Source of the DNA: DATLAN01 sp035527455 | Lineage (GTDB): Bacteria; Planctomycetota; Planctomycetia; Pirellulales; Thermoguttaceae | Assembly (NCBI GenBank): GCA_035527455.1 | Contig: DATLAN010000415.1 | Coordinates: 1 to 54,595 of the forward strand | Direction: 5' to 3' | DNA: 54,595 nucleotides | Made by a program: the position numbers and the translations under genes | Shown here: positions 1 to 10,454 of the stretch, piece after piece | Layout of the letters: every line of letters starts with the position of its first letter | Position numbering within the stretch: the stretch's first letter is position 1 | Notes under the pieces: model-generated | Seen by the model: the letters and a program-made list of their open reading frames with translations, nothing else | What the model was told of the DNA's origin: nothing | Database searches by the model: none

Positions 1-3000
1 CCATCTCGGCGGATCACGTCCGGCCGGCGGCAGTTCGAGCGGCTCGAACCTCGCTGCTTGCTGGCGGCCGACGTGGTGATCAGCGAAATCATGTACCAGT
101 CGTTCACCGATCTGGGCGTACCCGAGGATTTTCGCGAAGAGTTCATCGAACTCTACAATCGCGGCGACGCGACTGCCGATCTAGCCGGTTGGCGTCTGGA
201 CGACGGAATTCAGTTCGACTTCCCCGCGGCAACGCTGGCGCCGGGCGAGTACCTGGTGGTGACCGCCGATCCTGCGACCTTCCATGCCGTTCACCCGGCA
301 GTGACCAACTACATCGCCACCGGTGGTTGGGACGGCCACTTGAGCAACTCCGGGGAGCGCATCGCCCTGGTGGACCAGAACGGCGTGGTCGCCGACCAGG
401 TCGAGTATTCCGACGAAGGGGACTGGAGCGTTCGCGAAAAGGTCCGGTATCCGCAGTTCTCGTACAACTTCGGATCCGGCACGGAGTACAACGAGGGCCT
501 TGCCTGGGCGAACGCCCACGACGGAAGCGGAAAGAGCCTGGAACTGATCAACCCGGCCATGACCAACAACATCGGGCAGAACTGGGGCGCCAGCATTCCC
601 GACGGCGGCACGCCGGGCGCGGCCAACAGCATCGCCGACTCGGACATCGCCCCGCTGATCACCGCCGTAGAGCACGACCCGGCCATTCCGCGCTCGAGCG
701 ATCCGATCACGGTCCGCGCCGAGACCCGCGACGAGCTGGCCGGCGGCGTTTCGGTGACCCTGCACTACCGCGAGGACGGCGACCCGGACTTCAACACGCT
801 TGCGATGTACGACGACGGGCTGCACGATGACGAGTGGCCGGGCGACGGCGTCTTCGGCGCGACGATCGCCCCGGGCACCTTCGCCAACGGAGTGATCGTC
901 GAGTTCTACGTGGGGGCGAGCGACGCCGGGGCGAACGCGCGGACCTGGCCCGCGCCGGTGGTGCCCGTCGCCCCGATCACCGTGGGAGGGCAGATCGCCA
1001 ACTGCCTGTTGCAGATCGACGATTCGTTCGATCCCGGCGCGACCCGGCCGCCCGGCACGCCGACGGAGTTCCGCGTGATCACCACGGCGGCCGAGTGGGC
1101 CTATTTCCAGAAATGGGCCGATGTCAGCGGCTCCACCTTCAAACCGGACGGCCTGGTCAACGCCACACTGATCGCCGTTGACGGCGTGGGCACGGAAGTG
1201 CGTTACGAGGTCGGCTTGCGCAACCGGGGCAACGGCAGCCGGGCCCACAACCCGCACAACCTCCGCTTCAACCTTCCCCACGACCGGCCCTATCAGGGCT
1301 ACAAGTCCATCAACATCAACGCCCAGCGGCCGTACGCGCAGGCGCTGGGCAGCGCCGTGTTTCGCTATGCCGACATTCCCACCGCCGACGGCGTGCAAGT
1401 CAGGATTGTGACCAACGGCGTCGACCGGGCCGACGTCGGGACCGACATGTACGGCTATTACATCTGGCTGGAGGCGATGGATACCGAGTTGGTCGAGAAC
1501 CACTGGCCGGACGACAACGCCGGGAACTTCTACAAGTGCAACTACTACCTGCCCGGCGGACGGACCGACGCCACGCTGGAGTATCTGGGCGACGATCCGG
1601 ACCTCTATCGCAACGAGTACAACAAGCAGACCAACGTCTCGGCCGACGACTTCAGCGACCTGATCCACATGCTCGACGTGCTGAACAACAACCCGGACGC
1701 GACGTTCTGGGAAGAAGTCAATCAGGTGATCGACGTCCGGCAGTGGTTGCGGTACATGGGCGTCAACACGTTGCTGGGAAGTACGGAAGGCAGTCTGATC
1801 ACCGGCGACGGCGACGATTACGCCTTGTACGCCGGCGTGGTGGACCCGCGGTTCCAGCTTATGCCGTACGACCTGGATTCGATCGTCACCTGGGGTAGCG
1901 GCGCCACGAACCGCGACATCTGGAGCTATCGCAGTACCGATCTACCGGGGCTTTACCGCCTGCTGAACGATCCCCACGTGCCGCAGATCTATTACGAGGA
2001 GTTGCTGGACCTCTGCGACACGGTCTTCGCGCCCGAAACGATCAACCCCTTGGTCGACCAGGTGCTCGGCGGTTGGCGGGACGCGGGCACGCGGAACGGC
2101 GTAAAGGACTGGATCGTTACCCGCGTGGCCAACGTCCGCGGCCAGATTCCCCAGAACGGGCTTTCGGTGCAGAGCGGTTTGCCGATCAACGGCGGGTATC
2201 CGTACACGACGAACGATCTGGTCGGGCTTTCCGGCACGGCCCCTGCGGCCCAGACAAAATCCGTTCTGGTCGACGGCCAAGAGGCCGAGTGGAACGCCGA
2301 GAACGGCACCTGGCTGGTCGGCACCGGCTCCGCCAGCGGCACCCAACTGGTCTTCCAGAACGACGTCAGTCCCAACGCAAGCTACGCGGGCACGGCGGAC
2401 ACCGAGATACGTTACAGCAATCTCACGGGCAATCTCGGCGCAGCTACGTCCATCAACGTCGACGGCTCCGACGCCGGCGGCGCGGTCCACGGGCTGATCC
2501 GGTTCGACAACATCTTCGGCACCGGCCCGGGACAGGTGGCGCCCGGCGCTCCGATTGCCACAGCCACGTTGACCCTGCAGGTCTCCAACTCCGGCAACAC
2601 GATGCGCTTGCACCAAATGCTCATGCCGTGGAGCGAAGCGGCCAACTGGAACACCTTCGGCGGCAACGGGATCCAGGGCAACGACATCGAGGCGACGTCA
2701 ACCTATGTGAGCACGCCGGCCCCCGGCGGAACGCTGAACGTCGACGTGACCGCCGCGATACAGGCGTGGCAGGCCGATCCGTCGAGCAACCTCGGCTGGG
2801 CGATCATCCCCACGGGGTCGGACGGGATGGACTTCTATTCCAGCGAGTCCACCACCCTCCCGAATCGCCCGAGGCTGACGATCACGCTCGACGACGCGGA
2901 ACCGATGGGCGTGCCGCTCACCCAACCGGGTCTCAGTCGCGTCGTCGTGCAGGCCTTCGACGGCGAGAACGGCACCGGCAACAAGATCGACGAGACCTTC

Positions 3001-6000
3001 GTCGACATCTGGCACAACGTGGGCCGGGTGAACATCTATCCCAACAGCCTCCCCTCGCTGACGACCAACCTGATCGTGCCGGACAGCTACCTGCCGGGCC
3101 AGCCGGTGCTGGTCCGTGTGGAGGTCCGCGACCAGTTCGGCGAGATCTACCGCGAACTGTGGGACGCCACGGCAAGCCTCTCGGCCGACGCCGGCGTCGC
3201 GATGGACGTCAGCCAGATTACCATGTTCAACGGGCTGGGCAGCGCACTGGTCACCTTCACCGGCAGCGGTCCGTTCAACCTGACCGCCGACGTCGAGGGC
3301 TTCCAGGACAGCGACGACCTGTCGGACCTCAGCGGCGCACCGGTCACGACCGTTTCCGGCACGCTCGCCGATCCATCGGGCACGGATACCTGGAGCGGCG
3401 TGATCCACGTGACCGGCGACGTGCTGGTGCCGGCCGGCCACACGCTGTTGATCCAGCCCGGCACGTTGATTCGCGTTGACGGCGTCGCGTCGGGGAGCGG
3501 CGGGATGGATATCGACGTCGTGGGCGAGATCCAGTCGCTGGGCACCGAAGATAGCCCGATCACCTTTACCGCGTACAACGCCGCCCAAGCTTGGGGCGAG
3601 ATCCATCACAACGGTGCCGCCCCTTCGCTCTACCAATACACGAACATCATCCGCGCGGGCAATTCACCCGGCGGCGGGCACACCGGCAGCGGACCGGCCT
3701 TCCGCCCGACCGGCTCGGTGATCGTCTTCGAAAACGTCAACATCACCGACAACGCCGGCAAGGTGATGCAGTCCACCGGCGGCTCCGACCTGACCTTCCG
3801 CGACTGTGTCCTGGCACGCTCGGTGATGGGCCCGGAAATCGACAACACGGCCCTGCTGTTCGAGAATAGCTGGATCACCGAGAACCACGGCCCCAACGAC
3901 GACGACGGCATCTACATCCACAGCCAAGCGGCCGGGCAGGACTGCACGCTCCGCGGCGGCGTGATCGCCGACACGGACGACGACGGGCTGGATACCCTGC
4001 ACGCGACCGTCCTGGTCGAAAACTACATCTTCCGCGACATATTCGACAAGGGAATCAGCGTCTACGGCGGCGAGGTGACGCTCAACAACATCATCTCCGT
4101 CAACAACGACATCGGCATCTCGGCCAAGGACGAGTCGCACGCCGTCGTCCACATGGATCACGTCACCATCAGCGGCAACCGACTGGGCATCCAGGCCGAA
4201 AACAAGGGCGGCGGCATGGACAACGGGGTGGTCGAGTACTTCGTCACGAACTCCATCGTCTACGGCAACTCCGAATACGCCGTCCGCAGCCATTACCCGC
4301 TGGACCCGATCCGCTTCGACCATTCGATTGTCGGCGGTTCGTGGGTCCACAACCGCGAGTACTACCCCCCGCCCGACAATACTCCGATCGTGTGGACCGG
4401 CGAGATCTGGGCCGGGGTCGCCAACGCCAACACCGATCCGCTGTTCGTCAATCCGGCGCTGCGAGATTTTCACCTCCAGACCGGCTCCCCGGCCATCGGG
4501 GCCGACGAGGGCGGCGGCGATATGGGGGCCTACCCGGCGGCGGTCACGGCCGGCGACGGCGAACTCCTGGGCGACACCGTCTGGCGTCCGCAGAACGGCC
4601 AGTACCGCGTCGCCAGCCAGTTGACCGTGCCGGCGGGCTCGACGCTGACGATCATGCCGGGCACGACGGTCTTCTTCGACGACGGGGCCAGCCTGTTGGT
4701 CGAGGGACGGCTGGACGCCCAAGGCACGCCCGACGCCCTGATCCATTTCACCCGCAGCCCCGGCGCCACCAGTTGGAACGGCATCCGCTTCAACAATACG
4801 ATGGCCGACAATCGCATCACCTACGCGGTCGCCCAGTACTCCACGCGCGTCGACGGCATGATCGAGCTGGACGCCTCGAACCTGCTGATCGACCACGTCA
4901 CGCTGGATCACGCCGACCGGCGGCGGATCCGCGCCGACAATTCTTCGCTGATCGTGCGCAACTCGACCTTCACCGACTTCGTGTTCGCCGCGCCGCCGAA
5001 CAACGTCGCCGAGCACATCTACGGAGCCGACGTCGCGCCGGGCGGGCACTTCATCGTCGAAAACAACGTCTTCGGCCTCACGCCCGGACACAACGACGCC
5101 ATCGACTTCAACGCCGGACACCGCGCCGCCGGCGATCCGGTCCCGCAGATCCTCGACAACGTCTTCCTCGGCGGGGGTGACGACGCGCTCGACGTCGAAG
5201 GCGATTTCCACGTCGAAGGCAATCTCTTCATGCACTACCGCAAGGACGCCGCTCACGACGCCGTCGACGGCGGAGAGTCGAACGTCATCTCGGCCGGCGA
5301 CGCGCACGACGTGGGACACGAATACGTCGTCACTCGAAATATCTTCTACGACGTCGACCACGTGGCGCTGGTCAAGGAGCACTCCTTCATGACCTTCACC
5401 AACAACACGGTGGTTCAGGTCGATCAGGGGCCGTACGCGGCCGTGGCCGGGGCACTGAACTTCGATCTGGTCGGGCAGACCAATCTGCCCGGCGACGGGG
5501 CGTACCTCGACGGCAACATCTTCGCCGCCACGCCGCTGGTTTTCAACAACGTCGACAGCCGGGGTACGATCACGGATTTGGTGGTCAATCGTTCGATCCT
5601 GCCGGCCGCGGAACACCGCGGCGGGTTGGGCAACATCGACGCCGAGGCGCGGCTGGCGGACCCCGCCGGCGGCGATTTCAGCCTCTCTGGCGCCTCGCCC
5701 GCCCGCGGCACCGGTCCGGTCGGCCGGGACATGGGAGCGGGCGTGCCGGCCGGCGCTCTGATCTCGCCGGTTTCTGCAAGCCAGACCTATAAAACCGGTG
5801 CGACCTTCCAGGTGGCCGCCTACGATTATCCCGACCATAGCCCCATCTTCGCCTACAAGTACCGGCTCAACGGCGGCGCGTGGAGCGGTCAACGCACGCC
5901 CGGCACGCCGATCAGCCTGACGGGCTTGTCCAACGGCGCCCAACTGCTGGAAGTCATCGCGCAAAATTCCGCCGGCGCATGGCAGGACCCGGCCGACGCC

Positions 6001-9000
6001 ACCACGGCAACCTGGACGGTCAACACCTCGCTCTCCCGAGTGCTGATCAACGAGATCCTGGCGATCAACGCCACGACCTACGAGCACCAGGCGACCTATC
6101 CGGACGTGATCGAACTCTACAACGACTCGCCGACTGCGGTGAACCTCTCCGATTGGGGCATCAGCGACGCACCGCTCAATCCGCTCGATCCCACGGACGA
6201 GCCGAAGTACATTTTCCCGGCCGGGACGACCATTCCCGCGGAAGGCTATCTGGTGCTCTACGCCGACGACGTGACGACGCCGCCGATGCCGGGGATTCAT
6301 CTGGGGTTCCAACTCGACGGTGCCGGCGAGGGCGTCTATCTCTACAACGCCGGCGGAGCGGTGGTCGATTCCGTCGCGTTCGGCGTGCAGGTGGCCGACT
6401 TGTCGATCGGCCGGGTAGGCGCCGACCGCGCGTGGTCGCTGACTCGGCCGACGATCGACCCCACCGGCGCCGCGGCGGCCAACGTCGCCCAGCCGACCGG
6501 CGAGGCGGACCGCGTGGTGATCAACGAGTGGTTCACCAACGGCGACGTGGTGCTGTTGGAAGATTTCATCGAGCTGTACAACCCGGATACCGTTGCGGTG
6601 AATCTGGCCGGACTGTACCTGACCGATAATCCGGCCAACCAGAAGACAAAGCAGCAGATTCCGCCCCTGAGCTTCATCGGTGCCCGGGGCTTCCAGGAAC
6701 TGAAGGCCGACGGCCAGGACCAAAGCGGTCATGTGGATTTCCGGCTTGATGCGAAGATGGAGATCCTCGGCCTGTTCGACGCCGATCTCGTGCAGCTCGA
6801 CCGCATCTACTATGGTTCGCAGACCGAAGACGTCAGCCAGGGCCGCACGCCCGACGGTTCTGATACGATCGCGTTCTTCACGCTGCCCACTCCGGCCGTC
6901 GCCAACCAGGCCGGGGCGTCGGCCACTCGCACACTCGTGGCCGAAAGCGACGGCAAGTACGTTCTGGTGCCCACCGGCGACATCGGCACGACCTGGCGTT
7001 CCAACCTCGGCTTCAACACGACCGGCTGGGGTTACTGGAACGGCACGCCGACCGGCGTCGGCTACGACTCGGGCGACGGCGGCTATCTGGGGCTCATCGG
7101 TTGGAACACGGAAACCCATGGGGACATGGACGATACGAACGCGACCTGCTACATCCGGATCCCCTTCACCTTCGACGGCGATCCGGGCGAAATCAGCAGC
7201 CTGTCGCTCAACGTCCGATACGACGACGGGTTCATCGCCTATCTCAACGGCCGGGAAATCCGCCGCGAGACCTTCGCACCGGGAGACACGCCCGCGTGGA
7301 ATTCCCCGGCCAATGGCACCCACGACGACGGCCTGGCGGTCGGGCTGGTCTCTTTCGACGTGTCGCAATTCATCGGCGAGCTGAATACGGGTGCCAACCT
7401 GCTGGCGATCCACGGGCTCAACGAGACTCCCAGCAGCAGCGACTTCCTGATCTCCGCCGAGTTGGTGGCCACGACGTCCAGCCCCCTGCTGAGCTTGCAC
7501 GACAACCTGCGGATCACGGAATTGATGTACAACCCGCCGGGGTCGGACAGCATCGAGTTCATCGAGCTTCAGAACACGGGCACGACGCCGATCGACCTGA
7601 CCGGCGCCCGGTTTACCGCCGGCGTGGACTTTGTCTTCCCGGCGATGACGTTGGCGTCCGGCGAGTACGTGGTGGTGGCTCGGGACCTGGCCGCCTTCGA
7701 AGCATGGTATGGGACCGGCATCAACGCAATCGGCAACTACGACCCCGACGCGCTGAGCAATTCCGGGGAAGAAATCGTGCTGCGCATGCCGGCGCCCTAC
7801 GAGGCGGCCATCCTGCGGTTCGAGTACAGCGACAACTGGTACCCGTCGACCGACGGCGACGGCCCGTCGCTGGTGATCAACGATCCGTTGGGTCACCGCG
7901 CTGCGTGGCAAGAGAAGAGCGGCTGGCACGCCGGGAGCGTCGCCGGCGGTTCGCCCGGCGCCGCCGATGCGATGGCCGAAATGCCGGTCGGCGCGGTGGT
8001 GATCAACGAGGTTCTGGCCCACAGCGACGACCCGGCCCGCGGCGACTGGATCGAGCTGCACAACACCACGGCGGCGGACATCGACATCAGCGGTTGGTTC
8101 CTCAGCGACGACATCGGCCAGCCGCAGAAGTTCGTTATTCCCGGCGATCCGGGAACTCCGTTCGCCCCCGGCAACACGATCCTGCCCGCCGGCGGGTACC
8201 TGGTTTTCAATCAGGTGGAGCACTTCGGCGTCGGTTCGGGGCACCCGGGCTCGCTGATCGGGTTCGGGCTGAGCGAGCACGGCGACGAGGTGATCCTTTC
8301 CTCTGCCGACGTCGCCGGCAATCTGGGGACCTATCGCGAGTTCGTCACCTTCGGCGCCACGGACAACAGCGTCACGCTCGGACGGTACACGACCGGCACC
8401 GGCTCGGTGGACTTCGTGGCCATGCAGGAGCCTCATCCCGACCCGGAACCCGAGCCGTACCGACCCGGCACGTACGGTTACGCCAACGCCGGCCCGCTGG
8501 TTGGGCCCGTCGTCTTCGAGGAGATCATGTACCGCCCGGTCGTCGGCGGCAACGAGTACCTCCTGCTGCGGAACATCTCGGCCGCCCCGGTCGCCCTTTA
8601 CGACCCGGCCAACCCGACGAATACCTGGCACGTCACCGGCGGCACCGAATTCGTGTTCCCCGAAGGCGTCGTCGTGCCGGCGGACGGGTACGTGCTGGTT
8701 ACGGACGTCGACACGGCGACCTACCTGGCTTCGCATACCGTCCCCGACGGCGTCGCGGTGTTCGGGCCGTTCGTCGGCGCACTGAGCAACGCCGGCGAAC
8801 GGCTCACGCTGCAGAAGCCGGGAACTCCGGAGACGCTTCCCGAACCGTTTGTGCCGTACATCACGGCCGAGTCCGTCCAGTACGACGACGAATTCCCCTG
8901 GCCGGAGGAACCCGACGGCGCCGGACCGGCGCTCAGTCGGCTGGTGGGCAGTGCCTACAGCAGCGATCCGACCAACTGGGGAAGCTCGGGTGCGCCGCTG

Positions 9001-10104
9001 GTGACCGTCGACCCGCTGACCACCGAAGACACGTCGCCGCCGCTTACCGGAACGGCCACCGACGCGCACCCGCCGGCGTCGGTCATCGTCACGGTCAACG
9101 CAGTCCAATACACGGCCGACGTGGTCGGCGGCGTGTGGAATCTGCCCGACGACACCATCTCGCCACCGCTGGCGGCCGGGACCTACGACGTGGTCGTCAC
9201 GGCCGTCGATTTGGCCGGCAATCTGGGCAGCGACGCGACGACCGGCGAGTTGGTCGTCATTGCTCCCGGGGTCGTCGGCCGCCACGTGTTCTACAACCGC
9301 TCGGCTTTCGACGGCAACAACGCGGGCGCCGACGCGGCCGACGACGCCGCGATCGCCGCCGACAAGCAGGCCCTTTTGCCGGGCCACGTAGCGACCTTCA
9401 GCAACTACACCAGTTTCAGTCAGGGCCTGAACGGCGTTATGGTCGATCTGGAGGGCTTGCCTGAAGGATACACGCCGGTCGAGACCGACTTCCGGTTCTA
9501 TGTGGGTTACAGCAACGCCCCGGGCAGTTGGGCGGCTGCCCCGGCACCGGAGATCGTGGACTTCCGCCCCGGCGCCGGCGTGGATGGTTCCGATCGCGTG
9601 ACGATCATCTGGGCCGATAACGCGATCCGCCAGCAATGGCTCCAGGTGACGGTCGTCAAGGACAATCTCGGACTGCCGATCGACGACGTGTTCTATTTCG
9701 GCAACGCGGTGGCCGAGACGGGCAATTCCGACCTCAACGCCCAGGTCACCACCATCGATCTGCTGCTGGCCCGGAACAATCCCCGCAACTTCCTCGACCC
9801 CCCCCCGATCGACTTCGCGTACGACTTCAATCGCGACCAGCGGGTCAACGCCACCGACGTGTTGCTGGCCAGAAACAATCAGACAAGCTTCGTGAACGCT
9901 TTGAGGCTGATCGACCTCTCCGAGCAAGCATCGCCCGCCTTGGCGGTCGAAAGCCCGTTGCCTGCGATGGAACCGGAGATCTCGCTGGACGACGCCGACT
10001 GGCTCCTGGCGTACGAGCAAGTCAGCCGGCAAGACCGAACGCCCAAGAATCGCGACCACTCCGAAGAAGCCGTAGACAAGTTGCTGGCGACGTACTGGCC
10101 CTAG
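1..10104 (+). CDS. Giant secreted LEPR-xLL protein: lamin-tail, CotH-like, beta-helix and dockerin domains (5' partial)
   Basis: The frame is open from base 1, so the start lies upstream. The planctomycete N-terminal motif LEPRCLLA is encoded at 43-66, before the first in-window TTG at 58, so that TTG cannot be the true start. Domains in order (nt, approximate): lamin-tail domain 61-640; CotH-like region 1000-2160 with the late LMPYDLDS motif; DNRLRE-type beta domain 2390-2900; right-handed beta-helix repeats 3350-5750; two lamin-tail domains 6020-6900; a jelly-roll-like domain 6900-7470; three more lamin-tail domains 7510-8960; Ig-like 9000-9260; dockerin-like 9690-9900. I see no catalytic motif beyond CotH. 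The domain set suggests a very large extracellular or cell-surface protein; its function is unknown. The architecture is typical of planctomycetes. The six lamin-tail domains recur as E-I-M/L-Y ... D-F-I-E-L-Y/Q-N signatures. Confidence 0.93.
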   Translation, partial: PSRRITSGRRQFERLEPRCLLAADVVISEIMYQSFTDLGVPEDFREEFIELYNRGDATADLAGWRLDDGIQFDFPAATLAPGEYLVVTADPATFHAVHPAVTNYIATGGWDGHLSNSGERIALVDQNGVVADQVEYSDEGDWSVREKVRYPQFSYNFGSGTEYNEGLAWANAHDGSGKSLELINPAMTNNIGQNWGASIPDGGTPGAANSIADSDIAPLITAVEHDPAIPRSSDPITVRAETRDELAGGVSVTLHYREDGDPDFNTLAMYDDGLHDDEWPGDGVFGATIAPGTFANGVIVEFYVGASDAGANARTWPAPVVPVAPITVGGQIANCLLQIDDSFDPGATRPPGTPTEFRVITTAAEWAYFQKWADVSGSTFKPDGLVNATLIAVDGVGTEVRYEVGLRNRGNGSRAHNPHNLRFNLPHDRPYQGYKSININAQRPYAQALGSAVFRYADIPTADGVQVRIVTNGVDRADVGTDMYGYYIWLEAMDTELVENHWPDDNAGNFYKCNYYLPGGRTDATLEYLGDDPDLYRNEYNKQTNVSADDFSDLIHMLDVLNNNPDATFWEEVNQVIDVRQWLRYMGVNTLLGSTEGSLITGDGDDYALYAGVVDPRFQLMPYDLDSIVTWGSGATNRDIWSYRSTDLPGLYRLLNDPHVPQIYYEELLDLCDTVFAPETINPLVDQVLGGWRDAGTRNGVKDWIVTRVANVRGQIPQNGLSVQSGLPINGGYPYTTNDLVGLSGTAPAAQTKSVLVDGQEAEWNAENGTWLVGTGSASGTQLVFQNDVSPNASYAGTADTEIRYSNLTGNLGAATSINVDGSDAGGAVHGLIRFDNIFGTGPGQVAPGAPIATATLTLQVSNSGNTMRLHQMLMPWSEAANWNTFGGNGIQGNDIEATSTYVSTPAPGGTLNVDVTAAIQAWQADPSSNLGWAIIPTGSDGMDFYSSESTTLPNRPRLTITLDDAEPMGVPLTQPGLSRVVVQAFDGENGTGNKIDETFVDIWHNVGRVNIYPNSLPSLTTNLIVPDSYLPGQPVLVRVEVRDQFGEIYRELWDATASLSADAGVAMDVSQITMFNGLGSALVTFTGSGPFNLTADVEGFQDSDDLSDLSGAPVTTVSGTLADPSGTDTWSGVIHVTGDVLVPAGHTLLIQPGTLIRVDGVASGSGGMDIDVVGEIQSLGTEDSPITFTAYNAAQAWGEIHHNGAAPSLYQYTNIIRAGNSPGGGHTGSGPAFRPTGSVIVFENVNITDNAGKVMQSTGGSDLTFRDCVLARSVMGPEIDNTALLFENSWITENHGPNDDDGIYIHSQAAGQDCTLRGGVIADTDDDGLDTLHATVLVENYIFRDIFDKGISVYGGEVTLNNIISVNNDIGISAKDESHAVVHMDHVTISGNRLGIQAENKGGGMDNGVVEYFVTNSIVYGNSEYAVRSHYPLDPIRFDHSIVGGSWVHNREYYPPPDNTPIVWTGEIWAGVANANTDPLFVNPALRDFHLQTGSPAIGADEGGGDMGAYPAAVTAGDGELLGDTVWRPQNGQYRVASQLTVPAGSTLTIMPGTTVFFDDGASLLVEGRLDAQGTPDALIHFTRSPGATSWNGIRFNNTMADNRITYAVAQYSTRVDGMIELDASNLLIDHVTLDHADRRRIRADNSSLIVRNSTFTDFVFAAPPNNVAEHIYGADVAPGGHFIVENNVFGLTPGHNDAIDFNAGHRAAGDPVPQILDNVFLGGGDDALDVEGDFHVEGNLFMHYRKDAAHDAVDGGESNVISAGDAHDVGHEYVVTRNIFYDVDHVALVKEHSFMTFTNNTVVQVDQGPYAAVAGALNFDLVGQTNLPGDGAYLDGNIFAATPLVFNNVDSRGTITDLVVNRSILPAAEHRGGLGNIDAEARLADPAGGDFSLSGASPARGTGPVGRDMGAGVPAGALISPVSASQTYKTGATFQVAAYDYPDHSPIFAYKYRLNGGAWSGQRTPGTPISLTGLSNGAQLLEVIAQNSAGAWQDPADATTATWTVNTSLSRVLINEILAINATTYEHQATYPDVIELYNDSPTAVNLSDWGISDAPLNPLDPTDEPKYIFPAGTTIPAEGYLVLYADDVTTPPMPGIHLGFQLDGAGEGVYLYNAGGAVVDSVAFGVQVADLSIGRVGADRAWSLTRPTIDPTGAAAANVAQPTGEADRVVINEWFTNGDVVLLEDFIELYNPDTVAVNLAGLYLTDNPANQKTKQQIPPLSFIGARGFQELKADGQDQSGHVDFRLDAKMEILGLFDADLVQLDRIYYGSQTEDVSQGRTPDGSDTIAFFTLPTPAVANQAGASATRTLVAESDGKYVLVPTGDIGTTWRSNLGFNTTGWGYWNGTPTGVGYDSGDGGYLGLIGWNTETHGDMDDTNATCYIRIPFTFDGDPGEISSLSLNVRYDDGFIAYLNGREIRRETFAPGDTPAWNSPANGTHDDGLAVGLVSFDVSQFIGELNTGANLLAIHGLNETPSSSDFLISAELVATTSSPLLSLHDNLRITELMYNPPGSDSIEFIELQNTGTTPIDLTGARFTAGVDFVFPAMTLASGEYVVVARDLAAFEAWYGTGINAIGNYDPDALSNSGEEIVLRMPAPYEAAILRFEYSDNWYPSTDGDGPSLVINDPLGHRAAWQEKSGWHAGSVAGGSPGAADAMAEMPVGAVVINEVLAHSDDPARGDWIELHNTTAADIDISGWFLSDDIGQPQKFVIPGDPGTPFAPGNTILPAGGYLVFNQVEHFGVGSGHPGSLIGFGLSEHGDEVILSSADVAGNLGTYREFVTFGATDNSVTLGRYTTGTGSVDFVAMQEPHPDPEPEPYRPGTYGYANAGPLVGPVVFEEIMYRPVVGGNEYLLLRNISAAPVALYDPANPTNTWHVTGGTEFVFPEGVVVPADGYVLVTDVDTATYLASHTVPDGVAVFGPFVGALSNAGERLTLQKPGTPETLPEPFVPYITAESVQYDDEFPWPEEPDGAGPALSRLVGSAYSSDPTNWGSSGAPLVTVDPLTTEDTSPPLTGTATDAHPPASVIVTVNAVQYTADVVGGVWNLPDDTISPPLAAGTYDVVVTAVDLAGNLGSDATTGELVVIAPGVVGRHVFYNRSAFDGNNAGADAADDAAIAADKQALLPGHVATFSNYTSFSQGLNGVMVDLEGLPEGYTPVETDFRFYVGYSNAPGSWAAAPAPEIVDFRPGAGVDGSDRVTIIWADNAIRQQWLQVTVVKDNLGLPIDDVFYFGNAVAETGNSDLNAQVTTIDLLLARNNPRNFLDPPPIDFAYDFNRDQRVNATDVLLARNNQTSFVNALRLIDLSEQASPALAVESPLPAMEPEISLDDADWLLAYEQVSRQDRTPKNRDHSEEAVDKLLATYWP
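43..72 (+). other. LEPR-xLL N-terminal motif
   Basis: In frame with the giant gene the DNA encodes FERLEPRCLLAAD, the planctomycete LEPR-xLL signature. It usually sits a few dozen residues after the start of very large exported proteins. This fixes the gene's N-terminus just left of the window and explains why no ribosome-binding site is seen here. Confidence 0.85.
9690..9900 (+). other. Dockerin-like C-terminal domain
   Basis: Two related segments, VFYFGNAVAETGNSD...TTIDLLLARNNP and DFNRDQRVNATDVLLARNNQ, form a duplicated EF-hand-like calcium loop plus helix, as in type I dockerins. Planctomycetes often end giant LEPR-xLL proteins with this module, followed by FxNALRLIDLS. It is probably a calcium-stabilised anchoring or assembly domain. 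No cohesin is visible in the window. Confidence 0.7.
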
Positions 10105-10139
10105 CGCGGCGAAGCCACAACCAGGAAGGACCTGCAAAC

Positions 10140-10158
10140 CTGCGCGCACCGTGCGCAG
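10140..10158 (+). terminator. Hairpin after the giant gene, possible terminator
   Basis: CTGCGCGC-ACC-GTGCGCAG forms an 8-bp stem with one G-U pair and a 3-nt loop, 36 nt after the stop codon. No T-tract follows, so intrinsic termination is uncertain. Confidence 0.3.
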
Positions 10159-10379
10159 AAGTTGCGACGCAAGACTCCAAGAAAGACACCAAGGAATGCG
10201 GCGGGGTCATGGTCAGTCGTCCGACTCCGTAGGTTTTTCGCCGCCGTTGCCTTCCTGCTGATGTCCGCAGGGAAGACGGTCGGAGAGCCGGCCGAGAAGG
10301 CCTGGTGGCTCGAGTTCTATTGCGCCGAACAGGAATGCGCCGAGTTGTGCGAGTCGATGCGATCAGTTGCAGAGGAAAA

Positions 10380-10454
10380 TGGCGGAAGTGCATGGGAATC
10401 GAACCCACCGGCGACGCGCATCACGCGCCGCCCGACGGTTTTGAAGACCGCCGG
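10380..10454 (-). tRNA. selC: 3' fragment of tRNA-Sec (UCA), probable att-site remnant
   Basis: Read on the minus strand, the stretch has an anticodon stem (CCGGCGGT/ACCGTCGG) closing the loop CTTCAAA with anticodon TCA. It is followed by the long GC-rich variable arm GGCGGCGCG-TGAT-CGCGTCGCC-like, the T arm TGGG-TTCGATT-CCCA, and GCACTTCC-GCCA as 3' acceptor strand and tail. This matches the E. coli selC layout. The 5' acceptor strand (expected GGAAGTGC) and the 6-bp D stem are absent upstream, so only the anticodon-to-CCA half exists. Such 3' halves are left where integrases use a tRNA gene as target. A tyrosine recombinase lies about 2 kb away on the side where the element should be. Confidence 0.72.

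Noticed and set aside
3664..10149. 2161-codon open frame on the minus strand opposite giant gene 1
   Set aside because: Its translation is low-complexity (V, G, R, D, H-rich) with no domain pattern, and it mirrors the codon structure of the plus-strand gene. It is an antisense shadow of high-GC coding DNA.
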